Below are positions 10,070 to 18,531 of a DNA stretch of 64,000 bases, piece after piece. This stretch comes from Debaryomyces hansenii CBS767. Taxonomy: Eukaryota; Ascomycota; Pichiomycetes; Serinales; Debaryomycetaceae. The notes under the pieces were generated by a model. The model was given only the letters and a program-made list of their open reading frames with translations. It was not told the origin of the DNA and did no database searches. Location of the stretch: positions 1,178,001 through 1,242,000 of the forward strand of contig NC_006045.2 in assembly GCF_000006445.2 (NCBI RefSeq), given 5' to 3'. Position 1 is the stretch's first letter. Each line of letters opens with the position of its first letter. Made by a program: the position numbers and the translations under genes.

Positions 10070-13000
10070 CATCTATGATAATAATAAAATAGATGATAGC
10101 AAAAATTATGTTTTCGACAGCGGAGCAAGCGTTACTGTGGTAAATGATATAAAACAATTAATAAATATAAAGGAAGATTTAGAAGATAGTGAAAGGCTAT
10201 TCTATACTGTTTCAAATGTACCAATTTATGCAAAAGCTAAGGGTGATTTAGTTATAAAAATCAAAAACTGCAAATTTACAATTAATAACGCTTATTATAT
10301 TCCAGGAATCCAACTGAATCTAATAAGTTTCAATGATTTATTGAATAAAGGTTTTCTAATATTATTTGACAACGATTATTTATTTCTTATTAAAAAATCT
10401 AATGGAAAATGTTTTAATATTGCAAAACGAGATACGAATTCTAATTTGTTTAACAATATTAGATCAAGAGATTTTTTCAGTATGAAACTATCTCGAAAAA
10501 TTATAGATGAATTAAACAATATGAATCAGAAAATTATCAACAAGAAAACATTGAATTATTTCAATAATAAGTACATTAAGATTTCTAACATGAATCATGA
10601 AATCGCAAATCCGTTTAAACGCAAACGCGATCTAATGTACTATCATCTTATGGGTAACCATATGTCTCTTGAAAGTATGAAATACTTAATTAAAAGTGGG
10701 CATATAAAAATGAGTTCTGAAATAACGGCTTCGGAAGAAGAAAGGGTTAAATCTTGTAATGAATGCTTAGCAATCAATTCAAAACAATCCTCACATAACC
10801 ATACTCATTTCACAGCACCCAGAAGGTTATTTAGATTACATTCAGATACGTTGGGAATATTTAGTCACCGAGGCAAAAAGTATTACATTACAACCTTAAT
10901 TGATGAATACTCCGGTTACTTAAATACAATATGGTCTGAACATAAATCAATTCAAGATTTATTATTTGAAAAAATAAGAATTTGGAATAATAAATTTGTA
11001 GATGCAAATGTTGCGTTCTTTCGAACTGACAATGCATTGGAGATGCCTACTAAAGATCAATTAGCAGAAATCGGTATTGAAAAAGATGAAATTGCATCTT
11101 ACAGTCCAGAATTAAATGGAATTAGTGAAAGAACTAATAGATCCATAATTCAATTTATAAGAAAAGCCCTCTTACCCATACAAGATACTAGAACTCTTTA
11201 TCTTCTACCTAAGATTGTTGACTATGTAACATACATAAGGAACATGACACCTGTTCGTTCAAAAGGAGGTCTGTGTCCGTATGCATTATTCTATGATACG
11301 AATAAGTTCCATTATAATCCTATACAATTTGGTCTAGACGTAATTGTTAAGTTAAGTTCCACAGTGGAAGCTAAAAAGTATGGAGTCAGCAACTCAAAAA
11401 CTAGTCCATGTATTTTATTTGGTACATTTATTGGTTACGGTACAGACGTACACGTTTATAAAGTTATTTTATCTACCAAAGACTTTCCAATAATAGTGAC
11501 ACCAAATATTACATTAATGAAATCAATGGATAATTTAAAAGTCTATCTAAAGAGTCTCGATTACCTTCAAGACAAAGATGCTCAAGACATCGATATTTCA
11601 CTTGGAAAACTTACAGATAGAACAGATGAAAAATTATCTATAGCAATAGAGCATATGAATCAAGATACAATTTATGAATGTAATGAGTATGATACCCAGG
11701 AAAGTCTAGTAAATTCAAACTCAACGATTCAAGACGTAGCTCAACATATATTCGAAAGAACACATGAATCAAATTCACTAGGAATGTCAAATCCAGTCCA
11801 CTCTAATTACACAATGGTGACTGATACGTCAAATGATTTTGATTATACCATAGAGGAAACTATGAACGAAGTTAATCTGAATCCATCTGATACAAATGAA
11901 ACGACAACTGATTCAAATATCACAAAAACTAATTTCAATGACTCACTGAATAGTAGTGATAATTCACAACAAAAATCGTCTACTCATCAAACGTTACCTC
12001 ATCCACTGGCCCCGGATAAAAATGATGAAATAAATAAGATAAATGAAGATGGTAATACACATTTATCATTAGAGTCGAGTACATTATCGGAAAAGACACC
12101 GACAACTCAAAATAATGTACGGGTTTCAACTAGAAGTAAAAAAGCCATTGTAGAGACGGTTGAACCCAGAGGAAAAATAACCTCAAGTAAAGATTCGAGA
12201 GTTAAAAAGGATCCACATAAAACATCTTTACGCAATTCTTCAAAATCCTCGAAGAAAATAAATGACTTACAATCGCATGCACCTAAAGTAAATAAGTCAT
12301 TAGAAACTATTCCATATACTGTCATAACTCGATCTATGTCAAGGAAACTAAACTCACAATCATCCAAATCTAATTCTTTAGTCACTCGGAAAATTAATAC
12401 TGTATATCGAAAAGTCGATTTAACAGATAACAACTGGAAGCAGTCAATACAACGCGAATTAGATACTTTTAAGAAATATGAAGTATATACGGTTGTGAAA
12501 ATTCCTAAAAATGTCAAACCTATTCCAACTACTTGGGTTCATACACATAAAATTAACGATCTCAAAGAAGTTCAGTATAAATCACGTTGCGTTGTACAGG
12601 GCTTTAGGCAAATTGCAAATGAACACTATGATACCTCGAAGGTGTCATCTCCTGTGATTGAATTATCCATAATTCGTTTACTTACAGCGATAGCAGTTGA
12701 ATATGAATGGCCGATACATCATCTTGATATATCTTCCGCATATTTACATGCAGATATCGACTATGAGAAATCCATATTTGTTAAACCACCACCTGGATCG
12801 AATATTGATTCTGGTAAATGTTGGCAATTAAACAAATCTGTTTATGGAATGAAACAAGCAGGGTATATGTGGTATCAATGTATAACTAAGGTTCTTATGG
12901 ATCTTAATTTCGAACCTGATACTGCCATTAGCGGAATGTTTTGTAAATATTTTGGTGAAAATAAGAAGCTCATCGTTGCACTATATGTGGATGATATGTT

Positions 13001-14003
13001 TTTAACTTCGTCTAATATTACAATTCTTAACGATTTCAAACTTGAACTCGCTAAACATTTCGACCTTAAATATTTCGCTGACATATCTGAATTCTTAGGA
13101 ATTGAATTCATTCAAATTGCAGGGGGGTATAGATTATCACAACACAATTTCTTGAATTCTGTAATTAAAAAATTCAATTTAACAAATAATTATGGAAAGT
13201 ATATTCCAATAATTAAAGAGAAAAATAAAATTTCCGAAACTCAACTAAAGAGTGAATTTACTAATGACGAAGTCATTAAAAATGAATCATTGCTAAATGA
13301 AGAAGATAAAAGACTATATCAATCAGGTGTTGGTTCGTTATTATGGGCAGCTAATAACACGCGGCCAGACATAAGTTTTGCTGTAAATCAATTGAGCTCA
13401 AATAATCAAAATCCGACATCAGTCGATCTTGAAAAATTGATATATTGTTTACGTTATGTAAAACAAACAATATCTTTTAGTTTAGAGTATAAGCGGAATC
13501 GATTTTCACATAAAAAGGGATCATTTATCATTCAAACTTTTTCAGATGGATCTTTTGCACCCACAAAAGATAGAAGACTGATTACAGGTTATACAGTTTA
13601 TTTAAATGGTAATCTAATAAATTGGTCTACCATAAGGCAGAAGGTTATCACTGATAGTTCTGCAGCTTGTGAAATCAATGCACTACATTCAGCTGTGAGA
13701 AGTACACTTAAATCAAGACAAGCTATATTAGATCTAAATTTAGTTATTGATGAAATTACATTATTTGAAGACAACGCCGCAGTTATAGCGAACTGTAATA
13801 ATGAAGGTACTTCATATTCAAGGCGTATGGTCGATATCAAATTAAAATTTATCAGACAGTTAGTTTCTGAAGGTATATTAAAATTAAAATATGTTAACAC
13901 AAGTATTAATATAGCAGATATGTTAACAAAGGCATTAAGCCGAAAATTATTTGAAAATCTTCGTTCACTACTATTTGAAAGAAATGATTTAAATAAAGAA
14001 TAG
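9981..14003 (+). CDS. Retrotransposon Pol polyprotein (protease, integrase, RT, RNase H), expressed by readthrough
   Basis: This ORF of 1,340 codons is open from the base after the gag stop, with no ATG needed. The aspartic protease motif DSGA is at 10116-10127. The integrase has an HHCC zinc site (His-Leu-Met-Gly-Asn-His ... CNEC) near 10640-10780 and a DD-E core: Asp in LHSDTLG, Asp in FFRTDNA, Glu in LNGISERTN. A long Ser/Asn/Thr-rich linker covers about 11600-12350. Reverse transcriptase shows LDISSAYLHA, YGMKQAGYMW and the catalytic YVDD near 12990. RNase H shows SDGSFAP, DSSAACEINAL and DNAAV. No frameshift or internal stop is present, so the enzyme set looks intact. Confidence 0.95.
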   Translation, partial: QIGSHNTDIKLSSFSINNIISSDQPINNQYIYDNNKIDDSKNYVFDSGASVTVVNDIKQLINIKEDLEDSERLFYTVSNVPIYAKAKGDLVIKIKNCKFTINNAYYIPGIQLNLISFNDLLNKGFLILFDNDYLFLIKKSNGKCFNIAKRDTNSNLFNNIRSRDFFSMKLSRKIIDELNNMNQKIINKKTLNYFNNKYIKISNMNHEIANPFKRKRDLMYYHLMGNHMSLESMKYLIKSGHIKMSSEITASEEERVKSCNECLAINSKQSSHNHTHFTAPRRLFRLHSDTLGIFSHRGKKYYITTLIDEYSGYLNTIWSEHKSIQDLLFEKIRIWNNKFVDANVAFFRTDNALEMPTKDQLAEIGIEKDEIASYSPELNGISERTNRSIIQFIRKALLPIQDTRTLYLLPKIVDYVTYIRNMTPVRSKGGLCPYALFYDTNKFHYNPIQFGLDVIVKLSSTVEAKKYGVSNSKTSPCILFGTFIGYGTDVHVYKVILSTKDFPIIVTPNITLMKSMDNLKVYLKSLDYLQDKDAQDIDISLGKLTDRTDEKLSIAIEHMNQDTIYECNEYDTQESLVNSNSTIQDVAQHIFERTHESNSLGMSNPVHSNYTMVTDTSNDFDYTIEETMNEVNLNPSDTNETTTDSNITKTNFNDSLNSSDNSQQKSSTHQTLPHPLAPDKNDEINKINEDGNTHLSLESSTLSEKTPTTQNNVRVSTRSKKAIVETVEPRGKITSSKDSRVKKDPHKTSLRNSSKSSKKINDLQSHAPKVNKSLETIPYTVITRSMSRKLNSQSSKSNSLVTRKINTVYRKVDLTDNNWKQSIQRELDTFKKYEVYTVVKIPKNVKPIPTTWVHTHKINDLKEVQYKSRCVVQGFRQIANEHYDTSKVSSPVIELSIIRLLTAIAVEYEWPIHHLDISSAYLHADIDYEKSIFVKPPPGSNIDSGKCWQLNKSVYGMKQAGYMWYQCITKVLMDLNFEPDTAISGMFCKYFGENKKLIVALYVDDMFLTSSNITILNDFKLELAKHFDLKYFADISEFLGIEFIQIAGGYRLSQHNFLNSVIKKFNLTNNYGKYIPIIKEKNKISETQLKSEFTNDEVIKNESLLNEEDKRLYQSGVGSLLWAANNTRPDISFAVNQLSSNNQNPTSVDLEKLIYCLRYVKQTISFSLEYKRNRFSHKKGSFIIQTFSDGSFAPTKDRRLITGYTVYLNGNLINWSTIRQKVITDSSAACEINALHSAVRSTLKSRQAILDLNLVIDEITLFEDNAAVIANCNNEGTSYSRRMVDIKLKFIRQLVSEGILKLKYVNTSINIADMLTKALSRKLFENLRSLLFERNDLNKE

Positions 14004-14069
14004 AATCATTTACTATATGTCAAAGAGTACCAATTGTTTTTTACCACAAAGTTAGGTTTTACAATATAA

Positions 14070-14101
14070 AGATCTTATGATTAAACTAATCTATAAGATC
14101 T
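14070..14101 (+). repeat. 9-bp inverted repeat just before the polypurine tract
   Basis: AGATCTTAT (14070-14078) is the exact reverse complement of ATAAGATCT (14093-14101), with 14 bases between. The hairpin ends directly against the polypurine tract. Its role is unknown. Confidence 0.7.
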
Positions 14102-14108
14102 AGGGGAG
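14102..14108 (+). other. Polypurine tract for plus-strand priming
   Basis: AGGGGAG directly precedes the 3' LTR, the expected place and composition for the RNase H-resistant primer of plus-strand DNA synthesis. Confidence 0.85.
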
Positions 14109-14487
14109 TGTTGGTTTTGTGTCACTATCAGAATCTATAAAGATTCTGAAACAAATCATTGTAAGAACCATAAATAGTCATGCTAGTGATACTGATAGTC
14201 ATAAGAGGATATGGGAATAATCTTAATGAGTTGAAACGAAACAAGAATATAAATTAGGAATGAATCTCCAAGAAGAAGATGAATTTTCTAATTAACGAAC
14301 AGCAATTAAGCAGAATATACTTAATTAAGACTACCCTAAAAAGTCATCGATAGGTAGATCGATCACTTAACTACTTCTATAGTAACCAATATTGATATAT
14401 AAGACCAGTATATCTATAATACTAATACATAAGTATTCTTCCCTACATATTTCAGGTATTCACACGACCTTTATCATAATCCCAATA
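14109..14487 (+). repeat. 3' LTR, 379 bp
   Basis: Same length and, by reading both through, the same sequence as the 5' LTR. Its TATATAAG box at 14396-14403 points toward PNC1, whose ATG is 146 bases further on, so transcripts started in this LTR would run into PNC1. Confidence 0.95.
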
Positions 14488-14492
14488 TATGA
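14488..14492. repeat. Target-site duplication TATGA, right copy
   Basis: Matches the left copy at 8555-8559 exactly and lies immediately after the CCAATA end of the 3' LTR. Confidence 0.93.
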
Positions 14493-14548
14493 CTTGAAAA
14501 GTCAGACTGATTAGCAAGGCAATATAATTGAATTGGAGTACAAGCACT

Positions 14549-15253
14549 ATGAAAGGCAAATTAGCGCTAGTTGTAGTAGATTTGCAAGAGGACTTCTTGC
14601 CAGATAATGGATCGTTGGCTGTAGCTGAAGGAAGGTCCATTGTTCCATTAATTAATGAATTGCTTAATACAGAAAAATACCGGTGGTCTGCAGTGATTGC
14701 AACTCAAGATTGGCACCCAGAAGATCATTGTTCGTTTGCATCACAGCATAAAGTTTCTCCGTACTCAGAGATGGAATTTAAGCATCCTCTTGGAGAGCGG
14801 GATACGAATGGTGAGATAAGGACGCAAATGCAAGTTGTGTGGCCTGATCATTGTATTCAGAATTCGTTTGGATCAAAACTTGATCCACAGTTCGAAGCTG
14901 CATTCAATCAGCTAGACCCGAATATTCCTAGGACAATTGTGAAGAAAGGGTACTTGAAGGACAGGGAATACTATTCCTGTTTTCAAGATTGTTGGAAACT
15001 ACACAAGACCGAAATGCAAGACTATTTGCGAAATCTTGGTATCAGCGATGTTGTCTTTGTCGGAATTGCCTACGACTTTTGCGTTTTGAACTCAGCTCTT
15101 GATTGTGCAAAGTCAGGTTTCAATACGTATGTCATTAAGGATTGCTGTAAAAGTGTGTTTCCTGACAAAGTGTTGGCTACAGAAAAAATATATGCTACTG
15201 AAAACGTGAAAATTATATCAACAGAGGATTTATCGTTCAATGAACATAAATAA
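14549..15253 (+). CDS. PNC1: Nicotinamidase
   Basis: Converts nicotinamide to nicotinic acid in the NAD salvage pathway and so relieves nicotinamide inhibition of sirtuins. The 234-residue isochorismatase-fold protein has the catalytic triad: Asp in VVVDLQEDF near residue 11, Lys in IVKKGYLK near 132, and Cys in GIAYDFCVLN near 175. Metal ligands are Asp and the two His of DWHPEDH near 54-60. I use the ATG at 14549; a longer in-frame reading from 14528 begins with TTG and is not a start. Only 61 bases separate the 3' LTR from this ATG, and about 91 bases would have separated it from OCH1 before the insertion, so its present promoter is mostly LTR. It converges on ISY1 with 13 bases between the stops. 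OCH1 and PNC1 are also adjacent in S. cerevisiae. Confidence 0.95.
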   Translation: MKGKLALVVVDLQEDFLPDNGSLAVAEGRSIVPLINELLNTEKYRWSAVIATQDWHPEDHCSFASQHKVSPYSEMEFKHPLGERDTNGEIRTQMQVVWPDHCIQNSFGSKLDPQFEAAFNQLDPNIPRTIVKKGYLKDREYYSCFQDCWKLHKTEMQDYLRNLGISDVVFVGIAYDFCVLNSALDCAKSGFNTYVIKDCCKSVFPDKVLATEKIYATENVKIISTEDLSFNEHK

Positions 15254-15266
15254 GTGTCTCTAATTA

Positions 15267-16163
15267 TTATTTATTAATTCCTAATCGTGCGATTAGTTCC
15301 GCTCTCTTTTTATTAACAATCCATTTCGTGACTTCATCAGATGTAGGTACTTCCTTTTCAAAATTGGTTATAACGTTAGAGTCCGCTTCGTCATTGTGTT
15401 GGTTATTCTTGAATTTTCTAAAGAGCTTTTTGCCCCTATTCTTCTCAAACTCAATGAGATTATCTACCCCTTGTGCCTTATGAGCGACATAATATTCATT
15501 TATGTCATCTACTGGCTTTATTATTTCATCTCCTAACACTTCATTTACTTGATTTATAATATCTCTTTCATTACTGGCAATTATGTCGTCATTGCCATCA
15601 TTAATTTCGTCATAGACCCCGTAATAATCCGCCTTTATTCTTTGGTCTTGTTCGTTCAATAATCTGTTTTGCTCCAATTCTTTGGCATGTTTCGATTTAT
15701 TGGCGTGGCCTTTCTTCTGTTGCAACATGAGTACCTCCTTTACATCCGGTAGCTCTTTAGCCCTACCAAAGTATCGGTAGCCCTTTATATGACTTCCCAG
15801 TGAATCAAGCTGACTTAATTTCCCTGCATTATTGAAATCTTTATTAAAATGCATGTAATCTGCACCTCCAAGATTCTTAATATGATATTCCCAAGATCTC
15901 TTTTCGTTGAATAATTTATTCAACGAATCATTAATATCCCTTATTTGGTATTCATTTAATGCTGGATCTTGAATTTTCGTTAGCTTCACCGATATTTCAC
16001 CTATTATTGTTGATCTCCATTTTTCTGCTTGAGGTAAAGAGTCAACAGACTGAACATATTTAGGTCGGAAATTTGGATTACTTTCAAGCACACCAGCCTC
16101 TTTATTTTTCAATGCTTGGAATCTATTCAAAGAAGATTGCGCCTTTTCAGTATTTCTTGACAT
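15267..16163 (-). CDS. ISY1: Pre-mRNA splicing factor Isy1 (NineTeen complex)
   Basis: Spliceosome component of the Prp19-associated complex that helps position the first-step reaction and proofreading. The 298-residue product starts with the family hallmark: an MSRN-KAQS-LNRF block, then a RP(K)YVQSVDSLPQAEKWR stretch, the helical IRDINDSLNKL region and the GGADYMHF motif near 105. The remainder is charged and less conserved. The length is somewhat above S. cerevisiae Isy1 (235 residues). In S. cerevisiae ISY1 neighbours UTR1; here the two are 11 kb apart, or about 5 kb if the retrotransposon is removed. Confidence 0.92.
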   Translation of the reverse strand: MSRNTEKAQSSLNRFQALKNKEAGVLESNPNFRPKYVQSVDSLPQAEKWRSTIIGEISVKLTKIQDPALNEYQIRDINDSLNKLFNEKRSWEYHIKNLGGADYMHFNKDFNNAGKLSQLDSLGSHIKGYRYFGRAKELPDVKEVLMLQQKKGHANKSKHAKELEQNRLLNEQDQRIKADYYGVYDEINDGNDDIIASNERDIINQVNEVLGDEIIKPVDDINEYYVAHKAQGVDNLIEFEKNRGKKLFRKFKNNQHNDEADSNVITNFEKEVPTSDEVTKWIVNKKRAELIARLGINK

Positions 16164-16319
16164 TAATGGATAAAAAATCGTGTTATGGTAGTAGGTTTAA
16201 TGGTATAAACTATTTAAGAGTAAAGTCATTCCTGTATACTATGAGATGAGATAACTATGCATTTTTATTAACTATGAATATTAATTACGTTATATACTGT
16301 ACAAGTTGATGATATTAGC

Positions 16320-18380
16320 CTACATACCACGGAAAGCATTTTTAGAGGCTCTTCTACGACCATCAAATCTTTGCTTTGTTCTTCCAGAATTTTTAGTGCT
16401 TTCAGGATCTTCTGAGTTGTCAGATTCAAACCTAACCTTAGGCTTCTTCTCCAGCTTGTGGGGGACGAACGTAAGTTCAGCTTCTCCTCTAGCATGACGA
16501 CGTAATCTTGAGTCGTTGTTAAAAGTCTTCGGCTTTTGGATTTTGTTATTTTTCAGCAATTGAGAACCAAAAGATTCAACACCTTTTTGTTTAGTGTTAT
16601 CTTCGGTCATAACCTTCATCTTATTCATGAAACGGTTAGATTCTTCTTGTGCTTCTTTCTTACGACGTAATTTTTCCATTTCCTTCTGAACTCTTTGATT
16701 GTGTAATTTCCTGGTTTCTTCATCTTCAGATTCCGATTCAGAATCAGAATCATCCGAATTGGATTCGTGGTCACTTACGCCATTGTTAAGGTTTAATCTT
16801 TCCTCATCAGATTCTTCAGCAGCAGTCAAAGCAGGCGCTGAAACATCCTTTGTAGATTTAACAGGATTAAGTTGCTTATATTCGTGAGATTGTTCATCAA
16901 TAGCAAACTCTGGATTTTCGAACATTTCCTTGAAACGATCATCATTAATAACAGTCTCGGCATCGGTGGAACCTTTCTTGTCTTGTAATTTGGACGCCAA
17001 ATCTTTGTTGACTTTAATCTTAGTATTAGTAATGGCTCCAGTGGATCTGATTCTGGATTCTCTTTCCTTTTCAATTCTTTTTCTGATTTCTCTTTCTCTT
17101 TGGTCTTGGTACGAGTTAGGATTAGCAATCAAGTTAACCTTATCATATAACTCGGTATCAATGAAAAAACCATGCATATAAGAACGTAATACTTTTGAAC
17201 CGATTAAATGTGCAATATTTAACTTGGTGACTTGATCTCTAGTAATGAATCTATAGTTTGAATAGACGGAATCTGCAGGCTTTTCTTCTAATTCTTCAGT
17301 AACATTATCCAAGAATGAACACCATCTTGGTGCTGGCCCTAAGTTTGGAATATAGTACGTGTGCATTGGTATTCCTTCGTTAGCCATGAAAAACATACCT
17401 GAGTTTTTAATATACTCGATGTCATTTATATCTACACTTGGTTCCATCGAGGCAAAAGGCTTACCGTCGTTTCTATCCCAAATTTTGGCAATTCTCTTAT
17501 CTGTCGTCAAGATTTTATCGGAATCTGATGAGTTTTCGTCTAACCATATTATCTTTTTAATACCATAGCCATATCCTTGATCCTTTATTATGGAAGGTGT
17601 TGAAGTTCTTAAATCGTAAATTAATGATTTACCATTAGATGTACCACAAGCAAAATTTAAACCATCGTTACGGAACGAGGTTGCAGTGATCTCAACTTTT
17701 TCATTTAACTGATCGCCGACGAACAATTTTGCTGCTCTTTGTCTACTTCTAGGATCCCAAAATTCAACCGTTCCATCTTCTAAACCAGCTGTGACTAATC
17801 CGTGGACTGGGTTAATGTCAACAGAGTTAACACCTCCCGTGGTATCCAAAACATAAGGGTTCAAGAAACGACCCTTATCCAAATTTAATCTGTATAATTC
17901 GTTGCCTGATGCACCAACCAATAAGTCACAATTAGATGCATTATAAGCCATACTTCTTCCAAACTTTGGAATTCTTGATCTATAGTGAATACCACCCTTT
18001 GTGTGAAACTCAATAGATCTGTCATTTTGTAAATGAATCGACTTTGTCCAATCGTTGGATAAAACAAGAAAATCAATATTTTCACAATCGGTATGTCTAT
18101 CAAACTTTAACGACAAATTAGCAAAATCATAAACATGTATTTGTGGTTTATAGGTACCAGTAGCCATTGCATATTGACCATCTGGTGAGACTCTAATTTT
18201 ATTAGAAGCTTCACTAAATTCAAAATCTTGAATCAATTCAATACGATTTTGGTACTCTATATCGTTTTTTAAAGCCCTCTTTCTCTTTTTTGCAATCCAA
18301 TCAGGTAATGAACGAGATACATTACTACCCGACACTTGATATACAGAGACATTCCCTGCGGAAGTAGATTTCAACACCAT
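16320..18380 (-). CDS. ENP2: Nucleolar WD-repeat protein Enp2, 40S ribosome biogenesis
   Basis: Essential small-subunit processome component needed for 18S rRNA maturation. The 686-residue protein opens with the Enp2 signature (VYQVSG, SLPDWIAKKRKRALK), carries a WD-repeat propeller over about residues 40-370 (for example GLEDGTVEFWDPRSR and KIWDRNDGKPF), then a NUC153-type motif (DDRFKEMFENPEFAID) near 495. The C-terminal third is acidic then strongly basic, ending in a nuclear-localisation-like RRRASKNAFRGM. The promoter side has RRPE- and PAC-like elements close together, typical of ribosome-biogenesis genes. Confidence 0.93.
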   Translation of the reverse strand: MVLKSTSAGNVSVYQVSGSNVSRSLPDWIAKKRKRALKNDIEYQNRIELIQDFEFSEASNKIRVSPDGQYAMATGTYKPQIHVYDFANLSLKFDRHTDCENIDFLVLSNDWTKSIHLQNDRSIEFHTKGGIHYRSRIPKFGRSMAYNASNCDLLVGASGNELYRLNLDKGRFLNPYVLDTTGGVNSVDINPVHGLVTAGLEDGTVEFWDPRSRQRAAKLFVGDQLNEKVEITATSFRNDGLNFACGTSNGKSLIYDLRTSTPSIIKDQGYGYGIKKIIWLDENSSDSDKILTTDKRIAKIWDRNDGKPFASMEPSVDINDIEYIKNSGMFFMANEGIPMHTYYIPNLGPAPRWCSFLDNVTEELEEKPADSVYSNYRFITRDQVTKLNIAHLIGSKVLRSYMHGFFIDTELYDKVNLIANPNSYQDQREREIRKRIEKERESRIRSTGAITNTKIKVNKDLASKLQDKKGSTDAETVINDDRFKEMFENPEFAIDEQSHEYKQLNPVKSTKDVSAPALTAAEESDEERLNLNNGVSDHESNSDDSDSESESEDEETRKLHNQRVQKEMEKLRRKKEAQEESNRFMNKMKVMTEDNTKQKGVESFGSQLLKNNKIQKPKTFNNDSRLRRHARGEAELTFVPHKLEKKPKVRFESDNSEDPESTKNSGRTKQRFDGRRRASKNAFRGM

Positions 18381-18424
18381 GTCTGATAATTTCGTCTATT
18401 CTATAAATGTCTTACTTCAATACC

Positions 18425-18442
18425 TGAAAATTTAGAGATGAG
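18425..18442. promoter_or_regulatory. RRPE-like and PAC-like motif pair upstream of ENP2
   Basis: TGAAAATTT at 18425-18433 is followed by GATGAG at 18437-18442, 45-62 bases upstream of the ENP2 ATG. These match the cores of the RRPE and PAC elements that co-regulate ribosome-biogenesis genes in yeasts (Stb3 and Dot6/Tod6 sites). Both are short motifs, so the pairing and the gene function carry the argument. Confidence 0.5.
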
Positions 18443-18531
18443 GTTTTAATTTTTTTTTATACATCAATAAATCACGTGCAGATAGGAACATTTTATTATG
18501 AACTAAGAAGCCTATGGACTTATACAACTGA

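Larger units (their letters stand above)
8560..14487 (+). mobile_element. Complete Ty1/copia-type LTR retrotransposon, 5928 bp
   Basis: The element has all parts in order: 5' LTR, primer-binding site, gag, in-frame UAA, pol (protease, integrase, reverse transcriptase, RNase H), polypurine tract and 3' LTR, flanked by TATGA duplications. Integrase preceding reverse transcriptase defines Ty1/copia (Pseudoviridae). The LTRs are 379 bp and I found no differences between them, and both reading frames are open, so the insertion looks recent and potentially active. Gag and pol are in the same frame and separated only by a stop codon, as in Candida albicans Tca2, rather than by a +1 frameshift as in Ty1. 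It is inserted in the short gap between OCH1 and PNC1, in the same orientation as both. Confidence 0.97.

Noticed and set aside
10137..14003. pol as a separate ORF starting at an internal codon
   Set aside because: The frame is open back to the base after the gag stop, and the protease DSGA motif lies before 10137, so an internal start would remove the protease.
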